Below, piece by piece: positions 26,461 through 34,816 of a stretch of 64,000 nucleotides of DNA. Positions within the stretch are counted from its first letter, which is position 1; the number at the start of each line of letters is the position of its first letter. Source of the stretch: Rhodopirellula islandica. GTDB taxonomy: Bacteria; Planctomycetota; Planctomycetia; Pirellulales; Pirellulaceae. The notes under the pieces were generated by a model that was not told where the DNA came from, did no database searches, and saw only the letters and a program-made list of their open reading frames with translations. A program made the translations under genes and the position numbers. The stretch is from NCBI RefSeq assembly GCF_001027925.1, contig NZ_LECT01000016.1:278718-342717 (forward strand). Direction: 5' to 3'.

Positions 26461-28524
26461 TTGAGCCGACTGCATCACACCGCCGCCGACTACGCCGCCA
26501 TCGCGATTGCGCCGGTGTTGATCTTCGTGATGCTGTTCAGTCTGGCCAGCTTCCTGTGCATCGTCCTGTATTCCGGCGGGTACTCGGGCGCGTTGGTCTG
26601 GACGATGTTGATGTACACGATGGGAGCCACTGCGGTGGCCCGGATCACCATCGAACACGATCGTCAGTACTCCTCCCTGTACGCAATTGCTTTGGGCGTC
26701 GCGACGGTTTTCGTCCTGATTCGGTACGTTGGCGATCCGATCTTTTCCATCGGGATCGTGTGGGTCGTCGGTTATTTGGCCGACAAGATCGTTCACGACT
26801 GCACCATCGTCGATGATGCCGTCGACAGCAGCGGACAGGGACTGGTCGACAGTGGTTTGTCGTTTCTGAAGCTTCGACGACAACAAAAACAACAGACCGA
26901 CGTCTTGCCATCAAATGCGGCAACCGACGCGAATGACGCCAGTGCGATCTCCCAGTCCAACTCCAAACGCTCAGCCAAGAACCCTGCTGCCGGGCACCAA
27001 CCAGGTCGAACCGTGTTGTGGCTGGCACTGGGGGCCTTGCCGCTGTTTGGTCTGGGCCAGTTTTTTCTTGGTGGCGATTCAAAAACCTGGAACCTGGCTC
27101 GAATCCTTCTGACGCTCTATTTGTTTTCTGCGTTGTCACTGCTCGTGGTGACTTCGTTTTTGAACCTTCGGCGTTATCTGCGACAACGGCAGACCGAGAT
27201 GCCTTTGGATGCAACCGTCGCATGGCTTGCAGGTGGCATTGTCATCATCGGGGTGATCCTGATGATCGCCTACATCGCTCCGTTGCCCGGCAAGGCCGTT
27301 GCTTCGCTGAAGGCCCCCGAGTTCCTCACCAATCGGTCGCCGCTGTCTGCCAGCGAATACGGGTGGGGCGATGAGGGCGCGGAAATCAGCGACGAGAACG
27401 ACGCGAAGTCATCCGAAACCAGCCCAGACGGTTCTCCCAGCGGTGAAACCAAACCCGGTGCAAAAGCCGGCGGCCAAAAGGGCAACCGCGAAGATGGACC
27501 TGCGGGCAGTGATCCCGGCGGAAAGAAGCAAGGCAAGGGGCAAGACCCCGGCAGCGACCAACCCGCCGGCGGTGAAAAAAACGAGTCGTCGAAGAGCCCG
27601 TCTCCCGCGGCCAACGATTCCAAGAACTCGGGCACCCCCCCCCAATCCGAGCCCGGACAACCAGGGCCCAAGTCAGGAGACCAAGGCAAGGCGCCTCCCA
27701 ACCAGTCACCCCCCTCACCGAGCGAATCCTCCTCCAAAACCGATCCACCCAACCAATCGCAGTCGAAAACATCCGAGTCGAATGCGGCAGATGCGGCCAA
27801 CGACGATTCGCAAAGTGGGGAACCCGAGAACTCAAGCTCCGACACCGATGCCGCGGAGGAATCCCAATCGCCTGATTCGCAGGAACAGGAGCCTCAAACA
27901 TCCGAGCAATCGAAATCCAACAGCGAGTCGCCCTCGGACGACACCCCGAATCAAAACACGGGCAACCAACAGGAACCGCTCTCGGCTCGGACCAAGCCAC
28001 CGCCCGATCGCTCGCCGTCCTTGGGGGGCGTGTTCAGCACCATGGCAGGAATGCTGAAATGGGTGATTTTCCTGGCGTTGTTTGCGTTCATCGCGTTCTT
28101 TGTCGTTCGTAACTTGGACGCCATTCTGGCGTGGTGGGACAACCTCTTTGCGGATGAAAACCGAGAACCGTCCGCTCCAAAACCGATCGAGAAGAAAAGC
28201 TTGGAGCCGGATTCGCCACCGCGACCATTTGCATCGTTTCGAAATCCGGCTGGGGATCCCGATCCGCGTCGGGTGGTGGTTGTCACGTTTCAGGCTTTGG
28301 AAGCATGGTGCCGAGAACAAGGCGTCGAGCGATCTCCGGACGAAACGCCGTCTGAATTTGTCCGCCGAGTCGCAGTGCAATTCCCGACTCTCGGCCAATC
28401 GGCGGTCCAGGTCGTCGATGCGTACAACCGAATCGTCTATGGTCGTGCAGCGGCCTTGCAGGATGATGTCGAGGCCGCCAATTCGGTTTGGCAAGTTTTC
28501 GCTGGTGGCACCCGCACTTCATGA
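26461..28524 (+). CDS. Multi-span membrane protein with C-terminal DUF4129
   Basis: This 687-residue protein starts at TTG, with no clear ribosome site seen. Six or seven membrane segments lie in residues 1-280. A ~220-residue Ser/Asp/Gln/Pro-rich extracytoplasmic linker, another membrane span (about 520-545) and a C-terminal cytosolic DUF4129 domain follow (VVVTFQALEAWCREQG ... TPSEFVRRVA ... DAYNRIVYG). DUF4129 proteins often accompany MoxR ATPase or transglutaminase-like genes, which are not seen here. It overlaps the next gene by ATGA. Confidence 0.7.
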   Translation: MSRLHHTAADYAAIAIAPVLIFVMLFSLASFLCIVLYSGGYSGALVWTMLMYTMGATAVARITIEHDRQYSSLYAIALGVATVFVLIRYVGDPIFSIGIVWVVGYLADKIVHDCTIVDDAVDSSGQGLVDSGLSFLKLRRQQKQQTDVLPSNAATDANDASAISQSNSKRSAKNPAAGHQPGRTVLWLALGALPLFGLGQFFLGGDSKTWNLARILLTLYLFSALSLLVVTSFLNLRRYLRQRQTEMPLDATVAWLAGGIVIIGVILMIAYIAPLPGKAVASLKAPEFLTNRSPLSASEYGWGDEGAEISDENDAKSSETSPDGSPSGETKPGAKAGGQKGNREDGPAGSDPGGKKQGKGQDPGSDQPAGGEKNESSKSPSPAANDSKNSGTPPQSEPGQPGPKSGDQGKAPPNQSPPSPSESSSKTDPPNQSQSKTSESNAADAANDDSQSGEPENSSSDTDAAEESQSPDSQEQEPQTSEQSKSNSESPSDDTPNQNTGNQQEPLSARTKPPPDRSPSLGGVFSTMAGMLKWVIFLALFAFIAFFVVRNLDAILAWWDNLFADENREPSAPKPIEKKSLEPDSPPRPFASFRNPAGDPDPRRVVVVTFQALEAWCREQGVERSPDETPSEFVRRVAVQFPTLGQSAVQVVDAYNRIVYGRAAALQDDVEAANSVWQVFAGGTRTS

Positions 28525-29549
28525 CGTCGCATTTGCACTCCCCCATTCACACGCAAATCGCGCGAGCGACAGCGCCGTGGATGTTTGCGCTGTCCATGTT
28601 GTTCTTGGTGTGCCAAGCGGTCTTGATCGTGATGTGGGTCGACGTTCCCAATCTTCGCGAATCGGCCACTCAGGCGGACGTCGATCAATACGTCATTCGG
28701 GTTGATTCGACTTACTTGGGAATGTGGTTCGAACAACTCGCGATTGTTTCGATGCTGGCGATTTGGCCCATCGTGATCCTGGAGTCCGTCTACCACTGGA
28801 TCATTCGGCCGAAAACACCGTCCATGCGATGGTTCCACTTCTACACGTTGACGTTTTGCATTTGCCCTTCCCTGCGGATGTGTGCTCGCAGTTACGAAAT
28901 GCATGGCCAGTTGTGGTTGCCCGGCATGTCGTGGCAACGAACCAACAAACGGCTGAGGCGGCGTTTGGCGCAACACTTCAGCATTCCGATGATCGGCATC
29001 GCGCTGTTGATCTTGCCGGTGTTGATCACGGAGTTCTTTCTCAAAGACCAAGTCGCACGTTATCAATGGCTGCGAATCGCGTTGCACATCGGCACCGGAG
29101 TGATCTGGTTTGCTTTCGCGGCAGAATTCATTCTGATGGTTTCCATTGCGGAGAAGAAGCTTCAGTACATCCGCCACAATTGGGTCGACTTGGCCATCAT
29201 CTTGCTGCCGTTTTTCTCGTTCCTGCGATCGATGCAGGCGGTTCGAGGAACTCGTTTGGCGAAACTTGCGAAAATACCCCAAATTGCCAAGCTTGCTCGG
29301 GCCTATCGCTTGCGAGGCACGGCGCTCAAGGGCTTCCGAGCCCTGGTGATCTTGGGCGTCGCCACCCGGTTGTTCAAAACCAACAAGAAACGCCAGCTCG
29401 AACGACTGCAGGCGGAATTGTCCGTCGCGCGTCGTGAAACGCGGTTGATTCGGCTCGCGATTGCTCGACTGGAGCGTGAAATCCAGGAAGAACTGGACGA
29501 TGAAGCAGGCCTGGCGGACGAAACCGACGCCGCCGTCCCGCTCAACTAG
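28521..29549 (+). CDS. Voltage-sensor-domain membrane protein without a pore
   Basis: This 342-residue protein starts at the ATG overlapping the upstream stop. Two membrane segments are followed by four that read like a voltage sensor: AAEFILMVSIAEKKLQYIRH (S2 with acidic residue), NWVDLAIILLPFF (S3, N-x-x-D), and FLRSMQAVRGTRLAKLAK (S4, a basic residue every third position). No TVGYGD-type selectivity filter follows. The chain continues as a basic helix and a coiled coil (about 260-325). This resembles voltage-sensor-only proteins such as Hv1 in plan, but function is unknown. Confidence 0.55.
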   Translation: MTSHLHSPIHTQIARATAPWMFALSMLFLVCQAVLIVMWVDVPNLRESATQADVDQYVIRVDSTYLGMWFEQLAIVSMLAIWPIVILESVYHWIIRPKTPSMRWFHFYTLTFCICPSLRMCARSYEMHGQLWLPGMSWQRTNKRLRRRLAQHFSIPMIGIALLILPVLITEFFLKDQVARYQWLRIALHIGTGVIWFAFAAEFILMVSIAEKKLQYIRHNWVDLAIILLPFFSFLRSMQAVRGTRLAKLAKIPQIAKLARAYRLRGTALKGFRALVILGVATRLFKTNKKRQLERLQAELSVARRETRLIRLAIARLEREIQEELDDEAGLADETDAAVPLN

Positions 29550-29718
29550 GTAAAAAAGAACCCAGAAGAAACTCGCCCAAATTGCCAACATTGCTGAAAC
29601 TTCAGCGAATTGGCCTGGGTACCTTTCTTCGTACGCGCCCTGTTCCTGACATGACGCGGCCTTACAGTTGAAGCTCTTGCCTTTCAGTTTCCAATTTGAT
29701 CCGACAAAGGACGCACCC

Positions 29719-31455
29719 GTGAGATTGTCGTACGCCCGTTTCCAACCCGCCCGCCCAGGCATTTCTCGAGTTGCCACGTTCGCGTTGGCCGCTTTGGTCG
29801 CCGTCGCAGGCATCGCCTCACCGTTCACTTCGGTGATGGCTCAAGAAAAATTGACTCCCGGTGGCGGCAGTGCCGTGGCGGGACAATCCACTGAACCCGT
29901 TGTCGTGGTCACGTTGGGCAGCATTGACCAATTGACCCGCGACTTGAACTACCTCAGTGGTGCGATCGGCCAGCCTCAATTGGGAGGCATGTTCGCCATG
30001 ATGGCCGGAACCTTCACGCAAGGCATCGACACCTCTCAACCGGTTGGTGTGGTCGTCCCGTTGATCGACGGTGCTCCGGAACCCATCGCGTTGTTGCCAA
30101 CCTCCAATGTCAAAACCGTGCTCAAACGCATGGAAGCTCAAGTCGGCCCCGCCGACGAACTGGACGACGGCACCATGGTGATCGCCATCGGCGCCAACAC
30201 GGTGTTCATCCGCCAAGTCGGTAACTGGGCTGTCTTGGCTCGCAACCGCAGCGTGCTGGACCGTGCTCCCGCCGACCCCTCGGCCATCATCAGCGAGATG
30301 GGCACGGACTACGACATCGCCGTTCGCTTGGACGTCCAACAGATCCCGCCGCCAATGCGTGATGCCTTGATCGGGCAAATTCGCCAAGGCTTTGACCAAG
30401 CCATGAAGCAGCAACAAAACGGCGACGAAGCCGCTTTGGAATACGCCGCTCAATCGATCGAACAACTCGAACAAGTCATCGATCAAACCAAAGAACTGAT
30501 GATCGGAATCGACATTGATTCGGCCAATCGCCGCATCATGCTCGAGACCGAATTCACCGCCGTTGCCGGAACCAAATTGGCTCGCATCTACGACGGGCAA
30601 AAACCGATCCCGTCGGCTTACAGCAGTGTCATTCGTGAAGATGCCGCCGGCTACGTTCACTTCGCCAGTTCGATTGGCCCCGAGGCTTTGGAACAAGCTC
30701 AAACGAGCGTCGACGGTGCCATGCAAATGCTGGGATCGGCTCTGAGCCAAACCGACAAGCTGAGCGAATCCGAGCAAGCCGAAGCGACAGACATGATTCG
30801 CCGCGTGGTTGAATTGATGATGGACTCGGCCAAAGAAGGCAAGTCGGACTTCGGTGCCTTGTTGCTGACCGATGCCAATAAATTGCAATTCGCAATGGGG
30901 GCCTTTGTTTCCGACGGTGGCGAAGCCGCCAGCATCGTCAAAGATGTCGCTGCCAAGGTTCAAGGTCGCGGTGACGCACCTCGCTTTGAGTTCGACGTCA
31001 ACAATTACAAGGGCGTCAACATGCACTTGGTGGAAGCCGACGTGCCCGCTGACGAAGACGAAGTTCGCAAGATCTTCGGCGAACAAGTTCGCGTTCACAT
31101 CGGAACTGGCCCCAAAGCCATCTACGTTGCTTTGGGCGATGACAGCCTGCCATTGATGAAGCAATTGATCGACGCGGAAGCAACACCCGTGGCTCCGTCG
31201 GGCAACACGTTGATGCAACTGGAAGTCAACCTGATGCCAATCCTTCAGTTTGCTCAATCGATCGAGAACAACGATGCGATCGCCGCCATGATCGACGCTC
31301 TTTCACGAGCCGATGACGCTGGTGAATTGCGAATCGTTTCCGAAGCGATCGAAAACGGCCAAATCAGCCGGTTCATCATCGGTGACGGCATGCTGCAAGC
31401 CATCGGTGCTGCCGCTCGCCAAGCTCAGCAAGCCAAAATGAACCAGGGCTTCTGA
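29719..31455 (+). CDS. Secreted protein of unknown function
   Basis: This 578-residue protein starts at the GTG preceded by AAAGGA. An upstream in-frame TTG at 29668 has no ribosome site. A signal peptide (VATFALAALVAVAGIASPF) is cleaved near VMAQE. The mature protein alternates helices and strands with several repeats of the type FASSIGPEALEQAQ and is acidic and Ala/Gln-rich. No catalytic motif is seen. A strong terminator follows, so it is its own transcription unit or the end of one. Confidence 0.65.
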   Translation: MRLSYARFQPARPGISRVATFALAALVAVAGIASPFTSVMAQEKLTPGGGSAVAGQSTEPVVVVTLGSIDQLTRDLNYLSGAIGQPQLGGMFAMMAGTFTQGIDTSQPVGVVVPLIDGAPEPIALLPTSNVKTVLKRMEAQVGPADELDDGTMVIAIGANTVFIRQVGNWAVLARNRSVLDRAPADPSAIISEMGTDYDIAVRLDVQQIPPPMRDALIGQIRQGFDQAMKQQQNGDEAALEYAAQSIEQLEQVIDQTKELMIGIDIDSANRRIMLETEFTAVAGTKLARIYDGQKPIPSAYSSVIREDAAGYVHFASSIGPEALEQAQTSVDGAMQMLGSALSQTDKLSESEQAEATDMIRRVVELMMDSAKEGKSDFGALLLTDANKLQFAMGAFVSDGGEAASIVKDVAAKVQGRGDAPRFEFDVNNYKGVNMHLVEADVPADEDEVRKIFGEQVRVHIGTGPKAIYVALGDDSLPLMKQLIDAEATPVAPSGNTLMQLEVNLMPILQFAQSIENNDAIAAMIDALSRADDAGELRIVSEAIENGQISRFIIGDGMLQAIGAAARQAQQAKMNQGF

Positions 31456-31516
31456 GCCGAACCCTTGTCATTCTGTTCATTTGCACTGTCAGATGACCTG
31501 AATCAATGACCTTTCA

Positions 31517-31564
31517 AACCTCTCTGGGCGAGCCTGATCACAGGTGAATCCAGAGAGGTTTTTT
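31517..31564 (+). terminator. Intrinsic terminator
   Basis: An 11-bp perfect stem AACCTCTCTGG / CCAGAGAGGTT (31517-31527 with 31550-31560) has a 22-base loop and is directly followed by TTTT, giving TTTTTT in all. It lies about 60 bp after the stop at 31455. Confidence 0.85.
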
Positions 31565-31590
31565 CATATTCTCTTCCGGTGTTTGCTTTC

Positions 31591-32565
31591 ATGGCTTCCG
31601 ATTCATCTTCCGCCCACTCCAACGCCAATGTTTCTTGCTGCAGCCGGCGTCGAACCTGCCTGATCGGCCTGCTGTGTTTCTTCGCAGGACTGGGGCTGGG
31701 TTGGTTCTTCCGCGGGAAAAGTGTACCGCGTTCCGTCGCCAATCCACCGACCGTGATCGGCTCCCCTTCGTCACCTGGCCCCCATTCGTCCTCTGGCAAC
31801 GCTCAAAACGACGGGACGACCGAATCAGCCTCCGTCGAAGTTCCCATGTCAGAGGTGCTGAAGCTCGCGGAGGAATCGCTGCAGCACTTGATCGACAACG
31901 TCGACGGCTACACAACGCGAATGATCAAACACGAACAGGACCGCAACGGCGTTCTGCAAGAACCGTCGGAGATGTTCATGAAGATCCGAACGCGACACGT
32001 TGGTGGCGAGCCCGGCCAAGGCCTGCGTGCTTACTTGCGATTCGAAACACCCGAGTCCGCGAAAGGACGGGAGGTGATTTGGATCGAGGACCAAAACGAC
32101 GGCCAGCTTCTTGTTCGTGAAGCCGGGTTCCTTGGCAGCATGATGACCGCCAAGCTCGAACCCACCAATTTCCTCGCCATGCGAGGCCAACGCTATCCGA
32201 TCACCGAGCTGGGGCTGACGAATCTGGTCCGCAAATTGATTGAGCGTGGGTCTCGCGACGTTGACAATCCCGACGTCCGTGTGATTCGCACGGAAGGCCA
32301 TCCGTTCGATGGAAAATCATTGACGTTGCTGCAGATCCAACGATCCCAACCGAGCGACCAACCCGATGATTTCTCGTTGGCGGAAGTCGTGATCGACGAA
32401 GAGCAGAAACTGATCGTCAGCTTCCGCAGCTTTGGCTGGCCAGAATCGGAAGGCGAAACGCCGCCCCTGATCGAATCGTACGAGTACCACGACTTGGTTG
32501 TGAACCCAAAGTTAACCGACCTCGATTTCGATCCCACCAACCCGGACTACACCTTTCCTGAGTGA
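31591..32565 (+). CDS. Membrane-anchored DUF1571 protein
   Basis: This 324-residue protein starts at ATG (MASDSSSAH). One membrane anchor (about 25-43, CLIGLLCFFAGLGLGWFF) is followed by a Pro/Ser linker. The conserved domain begins at about 100 (HLIDNVDGYTTRMIKHEQ ... RAYLRFETPESAKGREVIW ... GSMMTAKLEPT), which is the DUF1571 pattern. The fold resembles outer-membrane lipoprotein sorting proteins, but no function is established. Confidence 0.7.
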   Translation: MASDSSSAHSNANVSCCSRRRTCLIGLLCFFAGLGLGWFFRGKSVPRSVANPPTVIGSPSSPGPHSSSGNAQNDGTTESASVEVPMSEVLKLAEESLQHLIDNVDGYTTRMIKHEQDRNGVLQEPSEMFMKIRTRHVGGEPGQGLRAYLRFETPESAKGREVIWIEDQNDGQLLVREAGFLGSMMTAKLEPTNFLAMRGQRYPITELGLTNLVRKLIERGSRDVDNPDVRVIRTEGHPFDGKSLTLLQIQRSQPSDQPDDFSLAEVVIDEEQKLIVSFRSFGWPESEGETPPLIESYEYHDLVVNPKLTDLDFDPTNPDYTFPE

Positions 32566-32986
32566 GGCGTTCGATGAATGATTCATTCGGCCTTTGGCCA
32601 AAGCGTGCGGGTGGCGCCGCACAAGACCAGGGGCGTTGCCCACTGGCTATGTTGAGCATGGCTTTTGGCCAAGGTGGACAACCGACCAACGGCCAGTTTC
32701 ATCGAAGCCAGTTGCACCGCCCCTGGGACTTTGCCCGGTTGCCCCTGACGAATCGAGAATCACATTTTGGCGGGCAAAGGTTGCGTTCGCCCAGCGAACC
32801 CCGATTCTCAGACAAACAAAAAGCTTGACATCGGCGTGCTGCACCACCACGTTAGGTGAGGGCAGCGCAACCAGCGATAAGTCCGAGATTGCGAACCTGA
32901 GACGGGACAACGCAACCGGTGAAAACACCCTTCCATCCAACTTATCTCCGGACCAACCGGGGATAATCATATCGTTACCCGACTGA
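32566..32986. other. Gene-free region at island edge
   Basis: No gene is supported. It contains GGCCTTTGGCC-type short palindromes near 32590, GTTAGGT at 32851-32857 (matches the integron core-site consensus GTTRRRY), and a near-perfect 10-bp hairpin TTATCTCCGG/CCGGGGATAA just before the next gene. The short frames here show no protein character. Confidence 0.5.
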
Positions 32987-33556
32987 ATGCCAATGATCGC
33001 ACTCGGCTACATGGCGAAACGTATCGTCGAGCGTCCCGATTGGCTGGGCGTACCATCGGTCCGCGACGTCTACGCCGTGTCAGACTGCATCTCACCGGAC
33101 TTTGCGGACTACATAACTTTTTGGAAGCACAACGGCTTCTGGTTCTTCGACCGGCCTTCCAACATTACTAGGCTTTGTACGCAGCACGGCATCTCGTTGG
33201 ATGACCTTGCCTTCGTGTATTACGAGGCCCATCCGCAGCAATTCGACAACGACGATCACACCTGGCGGGACTTCGGACCTGAACTGGACATCAAGACGGA
33301 TATTTTGCCAGCAACCGCATCGACACTGCTCGGATATGACATCGTCTGTTACTCGATGCAGAACTCGCCCGAATGCTCACCGTTGTCGTGCAACCACGTC
33401 GCGACTGACGTCCAAGTGAATTCGCACTGTCTTATCGACTCGCTTGACTACGCTATCCAATCTCTCGAAACTGGCATCTTTGACAACGCCGAGCCCGGCC
33501 CGATGCGGATTGTTGCCGTCCACTCGCTTCGTACGGGAGCGGACGGGGAACCATGA
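32987..33556 (+). CDS. Cassette-like hypothetical protein
   Basis: This is a 189-residue soluble protein starting MPMIALGYMAKRIVERPDW. It is rich in aromatics (FWKHNGFWFFDRP), contains acidic clusters (DNDDHTW) and a conserved-looking SPECSPLSCN segment, and ends EPGPMRIVAVHSL. There is no signal peptide or membrane span. Its stop codon lies inside the left end of an attC-like hairpin (33553-33618), and a GTTAGGT core-like site lies 130 bp upstream, the arrangement of an integron gene cassette. The aromatic and acidic character recalls small immunity or accessory proteins, but that is a guess. Confidence 0.6.
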   Translation: MPMIALGYMAKRIVERPDWLGVPSVRDVYAVSDCISPDFADYITFWKHNGFWFFDRPSNITRLCTQHGISLDDLAFVYYEAHPQQFDNDDHTWRDFGPELDIKTDILPATASTLLGYDIVCYSMQNSPECSPLSCNHVATDVQVNSHCLIDSLDYAIQSLETGIFDNAEPGPMRIVAVHSLRTGADGEP

Positions 33557-33630
33557 CATGCACGAGAGCACGGCTTCCAGCGTTCTAGCAATGGATCGCT
33601 GTCTCTCCGTGCCCCGTGAGGTCCGACGCT
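33553..33630. other. attC-like imperfect hairpin
   Basis: Three nested stems pair across a 14-base loop: CACG/CGTG (33561-33564 with 33615-33618), CACGG/CCGTG (33569-33573 with 33607-33611) and CAGCG/CGCTG (33578-33582 with 33597-33601). Unpaired bases lie between them, as in folded attC sites. The flanks CATGAC and GACGCTC are only degenerate versions of RYYYAAC and GTTRRRY, so it would be a decayed site. Confidence 0.4.
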
Positions 33631-33692
33631 CCGCGAATTGCGACGTTTGCGAACACATCAAGATTCACCATTCATTCCGCAGGTCGCTATCA

Positions 33693-34157
33693 ATGCCGAA
33701 ACACACCATTTCCATGCTTACCGGATTGCTTGTTTTTGCAACCGTTCTTTGCTCGCCCACCACTTACGCTGACGAGCCAACTACTGAGACCGATCCTCGT
33801 CCAAGTGAGGGAGTCATTCGCTTCGAGTTTTCGGGATCGTACAACGTGGTCATCGACGGTGCGACCGTAGCGACGGGACAGGGCACAACCACGGTCGAAC
33901 TGAGCCAAACATTTGCGTACCGATTGTTTCATGATTTCCAGAAAACGCTTCAGGACTCGAATATTGTCGGGGACGACGTAGCCAAAGGGATCTCGTCACT
34001 CCCGTCTACCATTCGTTCGGCAAACGAAACACTCAAATTGTTGTCCGATCCCGAAACGCAAGAATCGCTCAGGCAGGTGGAGTCCATGCTTCGTTTGCTT
34101 CCAAGAACGACTGTCCCAAAGGAAATGTCGACCGACTCTGATTCTGACCAGAATTGA
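33693..34157 (+). CDS. Small secreted protein of unknown function
   Basis: This 154-residue protein starts at the ATG giving MPKHTISMLTGLLVFATVLC, a signal peptide cleaved near TYADEP. The frame is open 83 codons upstream, but that part runs through the attC-like hairpin. The mature part begins with a beta segment (EGVIRFEFSGSYNVVIDGAT) and ends helical and acidic. The family is not recognised. Confidence 0.5.
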   Translation: MPKHTISMLTGLLVFATVLCSPTTYADEPTTETDPRPSEGVIRFEFSGSYNVVIDGATVATGQGTTTVELSQTFAYRLFHDFQKTLQDSNIVGDDVAKGISSLPSTIRSANETLKLLSDPETQESLRQVESMLRLLPRTTVPKEMSTDSDSDQN

Positions 34158-34167
34158 GCTACTTGAG

Positions 34168-34229
34168 ATCGAAGGGGACGGGGGCATTGCGATTTCTATT
34201 CGCTCACTCATGCCCCGCTCCCTTTTGAT
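34168..34229. repeat. REP-like palindrome, copy C
   Basis: This is a 62-base imperfect palindrome: ATCGAAGGGGACGGGGGCAT pairs with ATGCCCCGCTCCCTTTTGAT across a loop of about 20 bases. It shares ends and length with the copies at 34747-34810 and 36107-36170. Confidence 0.75.
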
Positions 34230-34254
34230 TGCTCCACGTCATTTCCGATCGCCG

Positions 34255-34554
34255 ATGAACATCCAAATGAATGATCGACGCAAACTCATTCTCATTGCCG
34301 CCGCCAGCTTCGCTTGCGGTTTTATGGCGTGTGGTTTGTTCTGGAAGGGTTTGCCTCTGGCCGACCGTCATACCTTTCACGCGGTGACCGTTCAGTACAC
34401 GGTCGACGATGGTCTCGGTGGCGTGTCGACGTTCAGTGACCTGGAGGTTGAGTCGGCTGTCCTCGGCGCCGACTATTTCACTATCACGCAGGTTGGCGGG
34501 CAAGTCGAAGTCATTCCTGTCAATCGAGTCGTCCGCTTCAGCTGCCAGCCCTGA
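34255..34554 (+). CDS. Small membrane or secreted protein of unknown function
   Basis: This 99-residue protein is taken from the ATG at 34255. The upstream ATG at 34210 lies inside the palindromic repeat and is unlikely to be used. A basic start is followed by a hydrophobic segment with three cysteines or glycines in the middle (LILIAAASFACGFMACGLFW), then a beta-rich ~65-residue part (VTVQYTVDDGLGGVSTF ... VEVIPVNRVVRF). No homologue is recognised. Confidence 0.45.
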   Translation: MNIQMNDRRKLILIAAASFACGFMACGLFWKGLPLADRHTFHAVTVQYTVDDGLGGVSTFSDLEVESAVLGADYFTITQVGGQVEVIPVNRVVRFSCQP

Positions 34555-34746
34555 CCGGGCCGAGATGAGGCCACCTGCGAACGGCGATCAGTAGCAACGT
34601 CCTCGGCGGCGATGGATGCGTTCACCGCGATTCGTTGCTTCTTCCGTTTCCGCCGACACCAAAGACGCTCAATCGTTGCTGCCTGGCGGGGGAGGTGCTA
34701 ATATTTTTGCTTGGAAGGCGTTTTGCATTTCAAGCCATTGGGCAAA

Positions 34747-34810
34747 ATCGAAAGGGATGGCGTTCACTGTTGCTTTCATCTGTCCGTTCATGACCCCCGC
34801 CCTCTTTGAT
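34747..34810. repeat. REP-like palindrome, copy A
   Basis: A 64-base copy begins ATCGAAAGGG and ends CCCTCTTTGAT, with a weaker centre than copy C. It ends six bases before the HEPN gene start, so it occupies that gene's 5' leader. Confidence 0.7.
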
Positions 34811-34816
34811 CGCCCC

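Noticed and set aside
28437..29828. 463-codon open frame antisense to the voltage-sensor gene
   Set aside because: The sense frame has clear membrane and sensor features and an ATGA overlap; the antisense frame is Gln/Arg/His-rich and patternless.
29818..31257. 479-codon open frame antisense to the secreted protein gene
   Set aside because: It is a shadow of GC-rich codon usage; the plus-strand gene has a signal peptide and terminator, the antisense frame is His/Asp-rich without any domain.
34616..34816. N-terminal extension of the HEPN protein
   Set aside because: It crosses the REP-like palindrome and lacks protein character; ATG at 34817 is favoured.
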